From Gadus chalcogrammus (lineage: Eukaryota; Chordata; Actinopteri; Gadiformes; Gadidae), in the NCBI RefSeq assembly GCF_026213295.1, contig NC_079425.1, positions 28,805,188-28,869,187 of the forward strand: DNA of 64,000 nt. The letters are read 5' to 3'. A model generated the notes under the pieces. The model ran no database searches. It worked only from the letters and a program-made list of their open reading frames with translations, and was not told where the DNA came from. The translations under genes and the position numbers were made by a program. How positions within the stretch are numbered: the stretch's first letter is position 1; each line of letters starts with the position of its first letter. This document shows, one piece after another, positions 1 to 11,275 of the stretch.

Positions 1-22
1 TGGAAGTAGTTTTGAGCAAAAT

Positions 23-52
23 CAACAATGTAAGGTCAAAAACACATTGTTG
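23..52. repeat. Perfect 9-bp inverted repeat inside each canonical L unit
   Basis: CAACAATGT at 23-31 and ACATTGTTG at 44-52 are exact reverse complements, separated by a 12-base spacer. The same arrangement recurs in every canonical L unit, hence many tens of times in the left array. It is absent from S, where the deletion removes it, and from T, which keeps only the right arm. Right-array L' units carry either CAACAATAT (one mismatch) or an ACGTTGTTG right arm (one G-T wobble). Confidence 0.85.
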
Positions 53-105
53 GCCAAAAAGTGATTCTAGCGCTCTGAAAAGCATTTTGCGCTCATAAAC
101 AAGAA

Positions 106-289
106 ATGTTGATATCTCTGTCAATTCCAATGCAAACGTGTTACTAAGCTCACCACAGGGTTATAGGGCCATTACTCCACCATTTGGAAGTAGTTTTGAG
201 CAAAATCTACAATGTAAGGTCAAAAACACATTGTTGGCCAAAAAGAGATTCTAACGCTCTGAAAAGCATTTTGCGCTCATGAACAAGAA
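106..289. repeat. Reference L monomer, 184 bp
   Basis: A representative canonical long unit, measured from ATGTTGAT to the next ATGTTGAT. It contains CACAGGGTTATAGGGCC, then GGAAGTAGTTTTGAGC, then the inverted-repeat segment, then GGCCAAAAAG, and ends GCGCTCAT. Compared with L' it lacks 10 bp (GGAATACATT) after GGAAGT. Most L units in the left array have this length; 182-185 bp is the usual range. Confidence 0.93.
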
Positions 290-427
290 ATGTTGATATC
301 TCTGTCAATTTCAATGCAAACGTGTTACTAAGCTCACCGTAGCGTTGTAGGGCCAACTCCACCATTTGGAAGTGATCAAAAAGTGATTCTAACGCTCTGA
401 AAAGCATTTTGCGCTCATAAACAAGAA
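290..427. repeat. Reference S monomer, 138 bp
   Basis: A representative short unit. It matches L except that GGAAGTGATCAAAAAG replaces the segment from TAGTTTTGAGC to GGCCAAAAAG, removing about 46 bp and with it the inverted repeat. S units keep TCAAAAAG, as in L' and subfamily-2 L units, rather than the CCAAAAAG of canonical L. They also keep GAAGTG as in L'. This suggests that S arose from an L'-like ancestor rather than from canonical L. At 138 bp the unit is exactly 46 codons. Confidence 0.93.
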
Positions 428-1349
428 ATGTTGATATCTCTGTCAATTTCAATGCAAACGTGTTACTAAGCTCACCTTAGCGTTATAGGGCCAACTCCAC
501 CATTTGCAAGTGATCAAAAAGTGATTCTAACGCTCTGAAAAGCATTTTGCGCTCATAAACAAGAAATGTTGATATCTCTGTCAATTTCAATGCAAACGTG
601 TTACTAAGCTCACCGTAGCGTTATAGGGCCAATTCCACCATTTGGAAGTGATCAAAAAGTGATTCGAACGCTCTGAAAAGCATTTTGCGCTCATAAACAA
701 GAAATGTTGATATCTCTGTCAATTTCAATGCAAACGTGTTACTAAGCTCACCACAGGGTTATAGGGCCATTACTCCACCATTTGGAAGTAGTTTTGAGCA
801 AAATCAACAATGTAAGGTCAAAAACACATTGTTGGCCAAAAAGTGATTCTAGCGCTCTGAAAAGCATTTTGCGCTCATAAAAACAAGAAATGTTGATATC
901 TCTGTCAATTTCAATGCAAACGTGTTACTATGCTCACCACAGGGTTATAGGGCCATTACTCCACCATTTGGAAGTAGTTTTGAGCAAAATCAACAATGTA
1001 AGGTCAAAAACACATTGTTGGCCAAAAAGAGATTCTAACGCTCTGAAAAGCATTTTGCGCTCATAAACAAGAAATGTTGATATCTCTGTCAATTTCAATG
1101 CAAACGTGTTACTAAGCTCACCGTAGCGTTGTAGGGCCAACTCCACCATTTGCAAGTGATCAAAAAGTGATTCTAACGCTCTGAAAAGCATTTTGCGCTC
1201 ATAAACAAGAAATGTTGATATCTCTGTCAATTTCAATGCAAACGTGTTACTAAGCTCACCGTAGCGTTATAGGGCCAACTCCACCATTTGGAAGTGATCA
1301 AAAAGTGATTCTAACGCTCTGAAAAGCATTTTGCGCTCATAAACAAGAA

Positions 1350-1928
1350 ATGTTGATATCTGTCAATTTCAATGCAAACGTGTTATTAAGCTTACCAAAG
1401 GGTTATAGGGCCATACTCCACTATTTGGAAGTGGAATACATTAGTTTTGAGCAAAATCAACAATATAAGGTCAAAGACACATTGTTGGTCAAAGAGTGAA
1501 TCTAGCGCTCTGAAAAACATTTGGCACGCATAAAAACAAGAAATGTTGATATTTCTGTCAATTTCAATGCAAACGTGTTACTAAGCTTACCAAAGGGTTA
1601 TAGGGCCATACTCCACTATTTGGAAGTGGAATACATTAGTTTTGAGTAGAATCAACAATATAAGATTAAAGACACATTGTTGGTCAAAAAGTGATTCTAG
1701 CGCTCTGAAAAGCATTTTGCAAGCGTAAAAAACAAAAATGTTGATATCTGTCAATTTCAATGCAAACGTATTACTGAGCTTATCAAAGGGTTATAGGGCC
1801 ATACTCCACTATTTGGAAGTGTAATACATTAGTTTTGAGCAAAATCAACAATGTAAGGTCAAAAACACATTGTTGGCCAAAAAGAGATTCTAACGCTCTG
1901 AAAAGCATTTTGCGCTCATAAACAAGAG
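1350..1928. repeat. Older cassette: L'a, L'b, L'c (no T)
   Basis: Three consecutive units of 193, 195 and 191 bp that retain the ATACATTAG segment missing from canonical L. L'a (1,350) has TTATTAAGCTTACC and GGCACGC. L'b (1,543) has GAGTAGAATC. L'c (1,738) has TTACTGAGCTTATC and GTGTAATACATTAG, then changes to canonical AATGTAAGG...GGCCAAAAAG sequence. The same order recurs in several later cassettes, here without the leading T. Confidence 0.88.
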
Positions 1929-3354
1929 ATGTTGATATCTCTGTCAATTTCAATGCAAACGTGTTACTAAGCTCACCGTAGCGTTTTAGGGCCAACTCCA
2001 CCATTTGGAAGTGATCAAAAAGTGATTCTAACGCTCTGAAAAGCATTTTGCGCTCATAAACAAGAAATGTTGATATCTCTGTCAATTTCAATGCAAACGT
2101 GTTACTAAGCTCACCACAGGGTTATAGGGCCATTACTCCACCATTTGGAAGTAGTTTTGAGCAAAATCAACAATGTAAGGTCAAAAACACATTGTTGGCC
2201 AAAAAGTGATTCTAGCGCTCTGAAAAGCATTTTGCGCTCATAAACAAGAAATGTTGATATCTCTGTCAATTCCAATGCAAACGTGTTACTAAGCTCACCA
2301 CAGGGTTATAGGGCCATTACTCCACCATTTGGAAGTAGTTTTGAGCAAAATCTACAATGTAAGGTCAAAAACACATTGTTGGCCAAAAAGAGATTCTAAC
2401 GCTCTGAAAAGCATTTTGCGCTCATGAACAAGAAATGTTGATATCTCTGTCAATTTCAATGCAAACGTGTTACTAAGCTCACCGTAGCGTTGTAGGGCCA
2501 ACTCCACCATTTGGAAGTGATCAAAAAGTGATTCTAACGCTCTGAAAAGCATTTTGCGCTCATAAACAAGAAATGTTGATATCTCTGTCAATTTCAATGC
2601 AAACGTGTTACTAAGCTCACCTTACCGTTATAGGGCCAACTCCACCATTTGCAAGTGATCAAAAAGTGATTCTAACGCTCTGAAAAGCATTTTGCGCTCA
2701 TAAACAAGAAATGTTGATATCTCTGTCAATTTCAATGCAAACGTGTTACTAAGCTCACCGTAGCGTTATAGGGCCAATTCCACCATTTGGAAGTGATCAA
2801 AAAGTGATTCGAACGCTCTGAAAAGCATTTTGCGCTCATAAACAAGAAATGTTGATATCTCTGTCAATTTCAATGCAAACGTGTTACTAAGCTCACCACA
2901 GGGTTATAGGGCCATTACTCCACCATTTGGAAGTAGTTTTGAGCAAAATCAACAATGTAAGGTCAAAAACACATTGTTGGCCAAAAAGAGATTCTAACGC
3001 TCTGAAAAGCATTTTGCGCTCATAAACAAGAAATGTTGATATCTCTGTCAATTTCAATGCAAACGTGTTACTAAGCTCACCACAGGGTTATAGGGCCATT
3101 ACTCCACCATTTGGAAGTAGTTTTGAGCAAAATCAACAATGTAAGGTCAAAAACACATTGTTGGCCAAAAAGAGATTCTAACGCTCTGAAAAGCATTTTG
3201 CGCTCATAAACAAGAAATGTTGATATCTCTGTCAATTTCAATGCAAACGTGTTACTAAGCTCACCGTAGCGTTGTAGGGCCAACTCCACCATTTGCAAGT
3301 GATCAAAAAGTGATTCTAACGCTCTGAAAAGCATTTTGCGCTCATAAACAAGAA

Positions 3355-6300
3355 ATGTTGATATCTCTGTCAATTTCAATGCAAACGTGTTACTAAGTTC
3401 ACCATAGGGTTATAGGGCCAACTCCACCATTTGGAAGTGATCAAAAAGTGATTCTAACGCTCTGAAAAGCATTTTGCGATCATAAAAACAAGAAATGTTG
3501 ATATCTCTTTCAATTTCAATGCAAACGTGTTACTAAGCTCACCAAAGGGCTATGGGGCCATACTCCACCATTTGGAAGTAGTTTTGAGCAAAATCAACAA
3601 TGTAAGGTCAAAAACACATTGTTGGCCAAAAAGAGATTCTAACGCTCTGAAAAGCATTTTGCGCTCATAAACAAGAAATGTTGATATCTCTGTCAATTTC
3701 AATGCAAACGTGTTACTAAGCTCACCGTAGCGTTGTAGGGCCAACTCCACCATTTGCAAGTGATCAAAAAGTGATTCTAACGCTCTGAAAAGCATTTTGC
3801 GCTCATAAACAAGAAATGTTGATATCTCTGTCAATTTCAATGCAAACGTGTTACTAAGTTCACCATAGGGTTATAGGGCCAACTCCACCATTTGGAAGTG
3901 ATCAAAAAGTGATTCTAACGCTCTGAAAAGCATTTTGCGATCATAAAAACAAGAAATGTTGATATCTCTTTCAATTTCAATGCAAACGTGTTACTAAGCT
4001 CACCAAAGGGCTATAGGGCCATACTCCACCATTTGGAAGTAGTTTTGAGCAAAATCAACATTGTAAAGTCAAAAACACATTGTTGGTCAAAAAGTGATTA
4101 TTACGCTCTGAAAAGCATTTTTCGCTCATAAAAAAAAAAAAAATTGATATCTCTGTCAATTTCAATGCAAACGTGTTACTAAGCTCACCATTGGGTTATA
4201 GGGCCAACTCCACCATTTGGAAGTGATCAAAAAGTGATTCTAACGCTTTGAAAAGCATTTTGCGATCATAAAAACAAGAAATGTTGATATCTCTTTCAAT
4301 TTCAATGCAAACGTGTTACTAAGCTCACCAAAGGGCTATAGGGCCATACTCCACCATTTGGAAGTAGTTTTGAGCAAAATCAACATTGTAAAGTCAAAAA
4401 CACATTGTTGGTCAAAAAGTGATTATTACGCTCTGAAAAGCATTTTGCGCTCATAAAAACAAGGAATGTTGATATCTCTGTCAATTTCAATGCAAACGTG
4501 TTACTAAGTTCACCGTAGGGTTATAGGGCCAATTCCACCATTTGGAAGTGATCAAAAAGTGATTCTAACGCTCTGAAAAGCATTTTGCGATCATAAAAAC
4601 AAGAAATGTTGATATCTCTTTCAATTTCAATGCAAACGTGTTACTAAGCTCACCAAAGGGCTATAGGGCCATACTCCACCATTTGGAAGTAGTTTTGAGC
4701 AAAATCAACAATGTAAAGTCAAAAACACATTGTTGGTCAAAAAGTGATTTTTACGCTCTGAAAAGCATTTTGCGCTCATAAAAACAAGAAATGTTGATAT
4801 CTCTGTCAATTTAAATGCAAACGTGTTACTAAGCTTACCAAAGGGTTGAAGGGCCAAACTCCACCATTTGGAAGTGATAAAAAAGTGATTCTAACGCTCT
4901 GAAAAGCATTTTGCGATCATAAAAACAAGAAATGTTGATATCTCTTTCAATTTCAATGCAAACGTGTTACTCAGCTCACCAAAGGGCTATAGGACCATAC
5001 TCCACCATTTGGAAGTAGTTTTGAGCAAAATCAACATTGTGAAGTCAAAAACACATTGTTGGTCAAAAAGTGATTTTTACGCTCTGAAAAGCATTTTGCG
5101 CTCATAAAAACAAGAAATGTTGATATCTCTGTCAATTTCAATGCAAACGTGTTACTAAGCTGACCACAGGGTTATAGGGCCATACTCCACCATTTGGAAG
5201 TAGTTTTGAGCAAAATCAACAATGTAAGGTCAAAAACACATTGTTGGCCAAAAAGTGATTCTAGCGCTCTGAAAAGCATTTTGCGCTCATAAAAACAAGA
5301 AATGTTGATATCTCTGTCAATTTCAATGCAAACGTGTTACTAAGCTCACCAAAGGGTTATAGGGCCAACTCCACCATTTGGAAGTGATCAAAAAGTGATT
5401 CTAACGCCCTGAAAAGCATTTTGCGATCATAAAAACAAGAAATGTTGATATCTCTTTCAATTTCAATGCAAACGTGTTACTAAGCTCACCAAAGGGCTAT
5501 AGGGCCATACTCCACCATTTAGAAGTAGTTTTGAGCAAAATCAACATTGTGAAGTCAAAAACACATTGTTGGTCAAAAAGTGATTATTACGCTCTGAAAA
5601 GCATTTTGCGCTCATAAAAACAAGAAATGTTGATATCTCTGTCAATTTCAATGCAAACGTGTTACTAAGCTCATCAAAGGGCTATAGGGCCATACTCCAC
5701 CATTTGGAAGTATTTTTGAGCAAAATCAACATTGTAAAGTCAAAAACACATTGTTGGTCAAAAAGTGATTATTACGCTCTGAAAAGCATTTTGCGCTCAT
5801 AAAAAAAAAAAATGTTGATATCTTTGTCAATTTCAATGCAAACGTGTTACTAAGCTCACCGTAGCGTTGTAGGGCCAACTCCACCATTTGCAAGTGATCA
5901 AAAAGTGATTCTAACGCTCTGAAAAGCATTTTGCGCTCATAAACAAGAAATGTTGATATCTCTGTCAATTTCAATGCAAACGTGTTACTAAGTTCACCAT
6001 AGGGTTATAGGGCCAACTCCACCATTTGGAAGTGATCAAAAAGTGATTCTAACGCTCTGAAAAGCATTTTGCGATCATAAAAACAAGAAATGTTGATATC
6101 TCTTTCAATTTCAATGCAAACGTGTTACTAAGCTCATCAAAGGGCAATAGGGCCATACTCCACCATTTGGAAGTAGTTTTGAGCAAAATCAACATTGTAA
6201 AGTCAAAAACACATTGTTGGTCAAAAAGTGATTATTACGCTCTGAAAAGCATTTTGCGCTCATAAAAAAAAAAAATGTTGATATCTTTGTCAATTTCAAT

Positions 6301-9300
6301 GCAAACGTGTTACTAAGCTCACCATAGGGTTATAGGGCCAACTCCACCATTAGGAAGTGATCAAAAAGTTATTCTAACGCTTTGAAAAGCATTTTGCGAT
6401 CATAAAAACAAGAAATGTTGATATCTCTTTCAATTTCAATGCAAACGTGTTACTAAGCTCACCAAAGGGCTATAGGGCCATACTCCACAATTTGGAAGTA
6501 GTTTTGAGCAAAATCAACATTGTAAAGTCAAAAACACATTGTTGGTCAAAAAGTGATTTTTACGCTCTGAAAAGCATTTTGCGCTCATAAAAACAAGAAA
6601 TGTTGATATCTCTGTCAATTTAAATGCAAACGTGTTACTAAGCTTAACAAAGGGTTGAAGGGCCAAACTCCACCATTTGGAAGTGATAAAAAAGTGATTC
6701 TAACGCTCTGAAAAGCATTTTGCGATCATAAAAACAAGAAATGTTGATATCTCTTTCAATTTCAATGCAAACGTGTTACTAAGCTCACCAAAGGGCTATA
6801 GGGCCATACTCCACCATTTGGAAGTAGTTTTGAGCAAAATCAACATTGTGAAGTCAAAAACACATTGTTGGTCAAAAAGAGATTTTTACGCTCTGAAAAG
6901 CATTTTGCGCTCATAAAAACAAGAAATGTTGATATCTCTGTCAATTTCAATGCAAACGTGTTACAAAGCTCACCGTAGCGTTATAGGGCCAACTCCACCA
7001 TTTGGAAGTGATCAAAAAGTGATTCTAACGCTCTGAAAAGCATTTTGCGCTCATAAACAAGAAATGTTGATATCTCTGTCAATTTCAATGCAAACGTGTT
7101 ACTAAGCTGACCACAGGGTTATAGGGCCATACTCCACCATTTGGAAGTAGTTTTGAGCAAAATCAACAATGTAAGGTCAAAAACACATTGTTGGCCAAAA
7201 AGTGATTCTAGCGCTCTGAAAAGCATTTTGCGCTCATAAAAACAAGAAATGTTGATATCTCTGTCAATTTCAATGCAAACGTGTTACTAAGCTCACCATA
7301 GGGTTATAGGGCCAACTCCACCATTTGGAAGTGATCAAAAAGTGATTCTAACGCCCTGAAAAGCATTTTGCGATCATAAAAACAAGAAATGTTGATATCT
7401 CTTTCAATTTCAATGCAAACGTGTTACTAAGCTCACCAAAGGGCTATAGGGCCATACTCCACCATTTAGAAGTAGTTTTGAGCAAAATCAACATTGTGAA
7501 GTCAAAAACACATTGTTGGTCAAAAAGTGATTATTACGCTCTGAAAAGCATTTTGCGCTCATAAAAACAAGAAATGTTGATATCTCTGTCAATTTCAATG
7601 CAAACGTGTTACTAAGCTCACCATAGGGTTATAGGGCCAACTCCACCATTTGGAAGTGATCAAAAAGTGATTCTAACGCTCTGAAAAGCATTTTGCGATC
7701 ATAAAAACAAGAAATGTTGATATCTCTTTCAATTTCAATGCAAACGTGTTACTAAGCTCACCAAAGGGCTATAGGGCCATACTCCACCATTTGGAAGTAG
7801 TTTTGAGCAAAATCAACATTGTAAAGTCAAAAACACATTGTTGGTCAAAAAGTGATTATTACGCTCTGAAAAGCATTTTGCGCTCATAAAAACAAGAAAT
7901 GTTGATATCTCTGTCAATTTCAATGCAAACGTGTTACTAAGTACACCATAGGGTTATAGGGCCATCTCCACCATTTGGAAGTGATCAAAAAGTGATTCTA
8001 ACGCTCTGAAAAGCATTTTGCGATCATAAAAACAAGAAATGTTGATATCTCTTTCAATTTCAATGCAAACGTGTTACTAAGCTCACCAAAGGGCTATAGG
8101 GCCATACTCCACCATTTGGAAGTAGTTTTGAGCAAAATCAACATTGTAAAGTCAAAAACACATTGTTGGTCAAAAAGTGATTATTACGCTCTGAAAAGCA
8201 TTTTGCGCTCATAAAAAAAAAAAATGTTGATATCTCTGTCAATTTCAATGCAAACGTGTTACTAAGCTGACCACAGGGTTATAGGGCCATACTCCACCAT
8301 TTGGAAGTAGTTTTGAGCAAAATCAACAATGTAAGGTCAAAAACACATTGTTGGCCAAAAAGTGATTCTAGCGCTCTGAAAAGCATTTTGCGCTCATAAA
8401 AACAAGAAATGTTGATATCTCTGTCAATTTCAATGCAAACGTGTTACTAAGCTCACCATAGGGTTATAGGGCCAACTCCACCATTTGGAAGTGATCAAAA
8501 AGTGATTCTAACGCCCTGAAAAGCATTTTGCGATCATAAAAACAAGAAATGTTGATATCTCTTTCAATTTCAATGCAAACGTGTTACTAAGCTCACCAAA
8601 GGGCTATAGGGCCATACTCCACCATTTAGAAGTAGTTTTGAGCAAAATCAACATTGTGAAGTCAAAAACACATTGTTGGTCAAAAAGTGATTATTACGCT
8701 CTGAAAAGCATTTTGCGCTCATAAAAACAAGAAATGTTGATATCTCTGTCAATTTCGATGCAAACGTGTTACTAAGCTCACCGTAGCGTTGTAGGGCCAA
8801 CTCCACCATTTGCAAGTGATCAAAAAGTGATTCTAACGCTCTGAAAAGCATTTTGCGCTCATAAACAAGAAATGTTGATATCTCTGTCAATTTCAATGCA
8901 AACGTGTTACTAAGTTCACCATAGGGTTATAGGGCCAACTCCACCATTTGGAAGTGATCAAAAAGTGATTCTAACGCTCTGAAAAGCATTTTGCGATCAT
9001 AAAAACAAGAAATGTTGATATCTCTTTCAATTTCAATGCAAACGTGTTACTAAGCTCATCAAAGGGCAATAGGGCCATACTCCACCATTTGGAAGTAGTT
9101 TTGAGCAAAATCAACATTGTAAAGTCAAAAACACATTGTTGGTCAAAAAGTGATTATTACGCTCTGAAAAGCATTTTGCGCTCATAAAAAAAAAAAATGT
9201 TGATATCTTTGTCAATTTCAATGCAAACGTGTTACTAAGCTCACCATAGGGTTATAGGGCCAACTCCACCATTAGGAAGTGATCAAAAAGTTATTCTAAC

Positions 9301-10591
9301 GCTTTGAAAAGCATTTTGCGATCATAAAAACAAGAAATGTTGATATCTCTTTCAATTTCAATGCAAACGTGTTACTAAGCTCACCAAAGGGCTATAGGGC
9401 CATACTCCACAATTTGGAAGTAGTTTTGAGCAAAATCAACATTGTAAAGTCAAAAACACATTGTTGGTCAAAAAGTGATTTTTACGCTCTGAAAAGCATT
9501 TTGCGCTCATAAAAACAAGAAATGTTGATATCTCTGTCAATTTAAATGCAAACGTGTTACTAAGCTTAACAAAGGGTTGAAGGGCCAAACTCCACCATTT
9601 GGAAGTGATAAAAAAGTGATTCTAACGCTCTGAAAAGCATTTTGCGCTCATAAAAACAAGGAATGTTGATATCTCTTTCAATTTCAATGCAAACGTGTTA
9701 CTAAGCACACCAAAGGGCTATAGGGCCATACTCCACCATTTGGAAGTAGTTTTGAGCAAAATCAACATTGTAAAGTCAAAAACACATTGTTGGTCAAAAA
9801 GTGATTATTACGCTCTGAAAAGCATTTTGCGCTCATAAAAACAAGAAATGTTGATATCTCTGTCAATTTCAATGCAAACGTGTTACTAAGTTCACCATAG
9901 GGTTATAGGGCCAACTCCACCATTTGGAAGTGATCAAAAAGTGATTCTAACGCTCTGAAAAGTATTTTGCGATCATAAAAACAAGAAATGTTGATATCTC
10001 TTTCAATTTCAATGCAAACGTGTTACTAAGCTCACCAAAGGGCTATAGGGCCATACTCCACCATTTGGAAGTAGTTTTGAGCAAAATCAACATTGTAAAG
10101 TCAAAAACACATTGTTGGTCAAAAAGTGATTATTACGCTCTGAAAAGCATTTTGCGCTCATAAAAACAAGGAATGTTGATATCTCTGTCAATTTCAATGC
10201 AAACGTGTTACTAAGCTCACCACAGGGTTATAGGGCCAACTCCACCATTTGGAAGTGATCAAAAAGTGATTCTAACGCTCTGAAAAGCATTTTGCGATCA
10301 TAAAAACAAGAAATGTTGATATCTCTGTCAATTTAAATGCAAACGTGTTACTAAGCTTACCAAAGGGTTGAAGGGCCAAACTCCACCATTTGGAAGTGAT
10401 AAAAAAGTGATTCTAACGCTCTGAAAAGCATTTTGCGATCATAAAAACAAGAAATGTTGATATCTCTTTCAATTTCAATGCAAACGTGTTACTAAGTTCA
10501 CCATAGGGTTATAGGGCCAACTCCACCATTTGGAAGTGATCAAAAAGTGATTCTAACGCTCTGAAAAGCATTTTGCGCTCATAAACAAGAA
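3355..10591. repeat. Subfamily 2 array, ~325-bp L+S dimer
   Basis: A distinct variant set. S units end GCGATCATAAAAACAAG. L units have CAAAGGGCTATAGGGCC, CAACATTGTAAAGTC, TTGGTCAAAAAG and TTATTACG or TTTTTACG. TCTCTTTCAATTTC replaces TCTCTGTCAATTTC in the unit after each GCGATC end. Successive GCGATC sites are commonly 325-326 bp apart (for example 3,937, 4,262, 4,587, 4,913), with 461-648-bp steps where extra units intrude. Internal duplications: ~5,161-6,700 recurs at ~8,268-9,640 (offset 3,107, falling to 2,922 because one L is missing), and 6,841-7,960 recurs at 11,701-12,820. Adenine runs of 11 to 14 occur at some unit ends (4,129; 5,810; 6,263; 8,213; 9,187). No gene was seen. Confidence 0.88.
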
Positions 10592-10696
10592 ATGTTGATT
10601 TTTCTGTTCATTTCAGAAAACAAGTCGAAAACACATTGTTGGTCAAAAAGTGATTCTAGCGCTCTCAAAAGCATTTTGCAAGCGTAAAAACCAAAA
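10592..10696. repeat. Reference T monomer, 105 bp
   Basis: The shortest unit type. It reads ATGTTGATTTTTCTGTTC, then ATTTCAGAAAACAAGTCG, then the family 3' half from AACACATTGTTGG to GCAAGCGTAAAAA. The TAAGCT...TTTTGAGC centre of the L units is absent. Ten copies of exactly this length lie in the left array, at 10,592, 13,686, 15,241, 16,218, 18,605, 22,165, 24,954, 29,101, 34,683 and 37,884. In the right array T alternates regularly with L'. Left copies carry GCTCTCAAAAG where almost all other units have GCTCTGAAAAG. Confidence 0.92.
10600..10620. repeat. 7-bp inverted repeat in T units
   Basis: TTTTCTG at 10,600-10,606 and CAGAAAA at 10,614-10,620 are exact reverse complements around a 7-base spacer (TTCATTT). 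It is present in all ten left T copies and in most T units of the right array. The T-rich arm could form a small hairpin in single-stranded form; any role is unknown. Confidence 0.8.
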
Positions 10697-11275
10697 ATGT
10701 TGATATCTGTCAATTTCAATGCAAACGTGTTATTAAGCTTACCAAAGGGTTATAGGGCCATACTCCACTATTTGGAAGTGGAATACATTAGTTTTGAGCA
10801 AAATCAACACTATAAGGTCAAAGACACATTGTTGGTCAAAGAGTGAATCTAGCGCTCTGAAAAACATTTGGCACGCATAAAAACAAGAAATGTTGATATT
10901 TCTGTCAATTTCAATGCAAACGTGTTACTAAGCTTACCAAAGGGTTATAGGGCCATACTCCACTATTTGGAAGTGGAATACATTAGTTTTGAGTAGAATC
11001 AACAATATAAGATTAAAGACACATTGTTGGTCAAAAAGTGATTCTAGCGCTCTGAAAAGGATTTTGCAAGCGTAAAAAACAAAAATGTTGATATCTGTCA
11101 ATTTCAATGCAAACGTGTTACTGAGCTTATCAAAGGGTTATAGGGCCATGCTCCACTATTTGGAAGTGTAATACATTAGTTTTGAGCAAAATCAACAATG
11201 TAAGGTCAAAAACACATTGTTGGCCAAAAAGAGATTCTAACGCTCTGAAAAGCATTTTGCGCTCATAAACAAGAA

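Larger units (their letters stand above)
1..3354. repeat. Canonical L/S block with internal 2.1-kb duplication
   Basis: A mix of L and S units, including runs of three S. Positions 1-840 recur at 2,146-2,985, offset 2,145. The rare variants TCAATTCCAATGC (near 121 and 2,266) and AAAATCTACAATG (near 202 and 2,347) are shared. An older L' cassette lies at 1,350-1,928. No coding or other feature was seen. Confidence 0.88.
10592..11275. repeat. Older cassette T, L'a, L'b, L'c
   Basis: The full four-unit cassette: T (105 bp), L'a with ACACTATAAGG, L'b with GAGTAGAATC, and L'c with GTGTAATACATTAG grading into canonical sequence. It is copied at 18,605 with offset 8,013. Confidence 0.9.

Noticed and set aside
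106..289. tRNA-derived SINE or a box A/B promoter in L
   Set aside because: GGTTATAGGGCC and GATTCGAACG-like strings superficially resemble tRNA boxes (GGTTCGAATCC type), but spacing and sequence do not fit, and GATTCGAACG is only a minor S variant.
655..680. CENP-B box in units with GATTCGAACGCTCTG
   Set aside because: The TTCG core is present, but the required A and CGGG spacing is not. No other stretch fits the 17-bp consensus.
934..1236. Minus-strand 100-codon frame repeated about 20 times as a possible gene family
   Set aside because: Each copy is simply one S plus one L unit. The start is TTG, the end falls in the next repeat, no domain or signal is visible, and copy-to-copy variants include stops.
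1975..1995. TTTAGGG in GCGTTTTAGGGCC as a plant-type telomere repeat
   Set aside because: It occurs once per unit in a few S variants and never in tandem. The parent form is TTATAGGG.
10592..10696. T unit as an inserted mobile element
   Set aside because: It shares its 3' half and its 5' start with L units, has no target-site duplication or terminal repeat, and alternates regularly with L' in the right array. It is a satellite unit.
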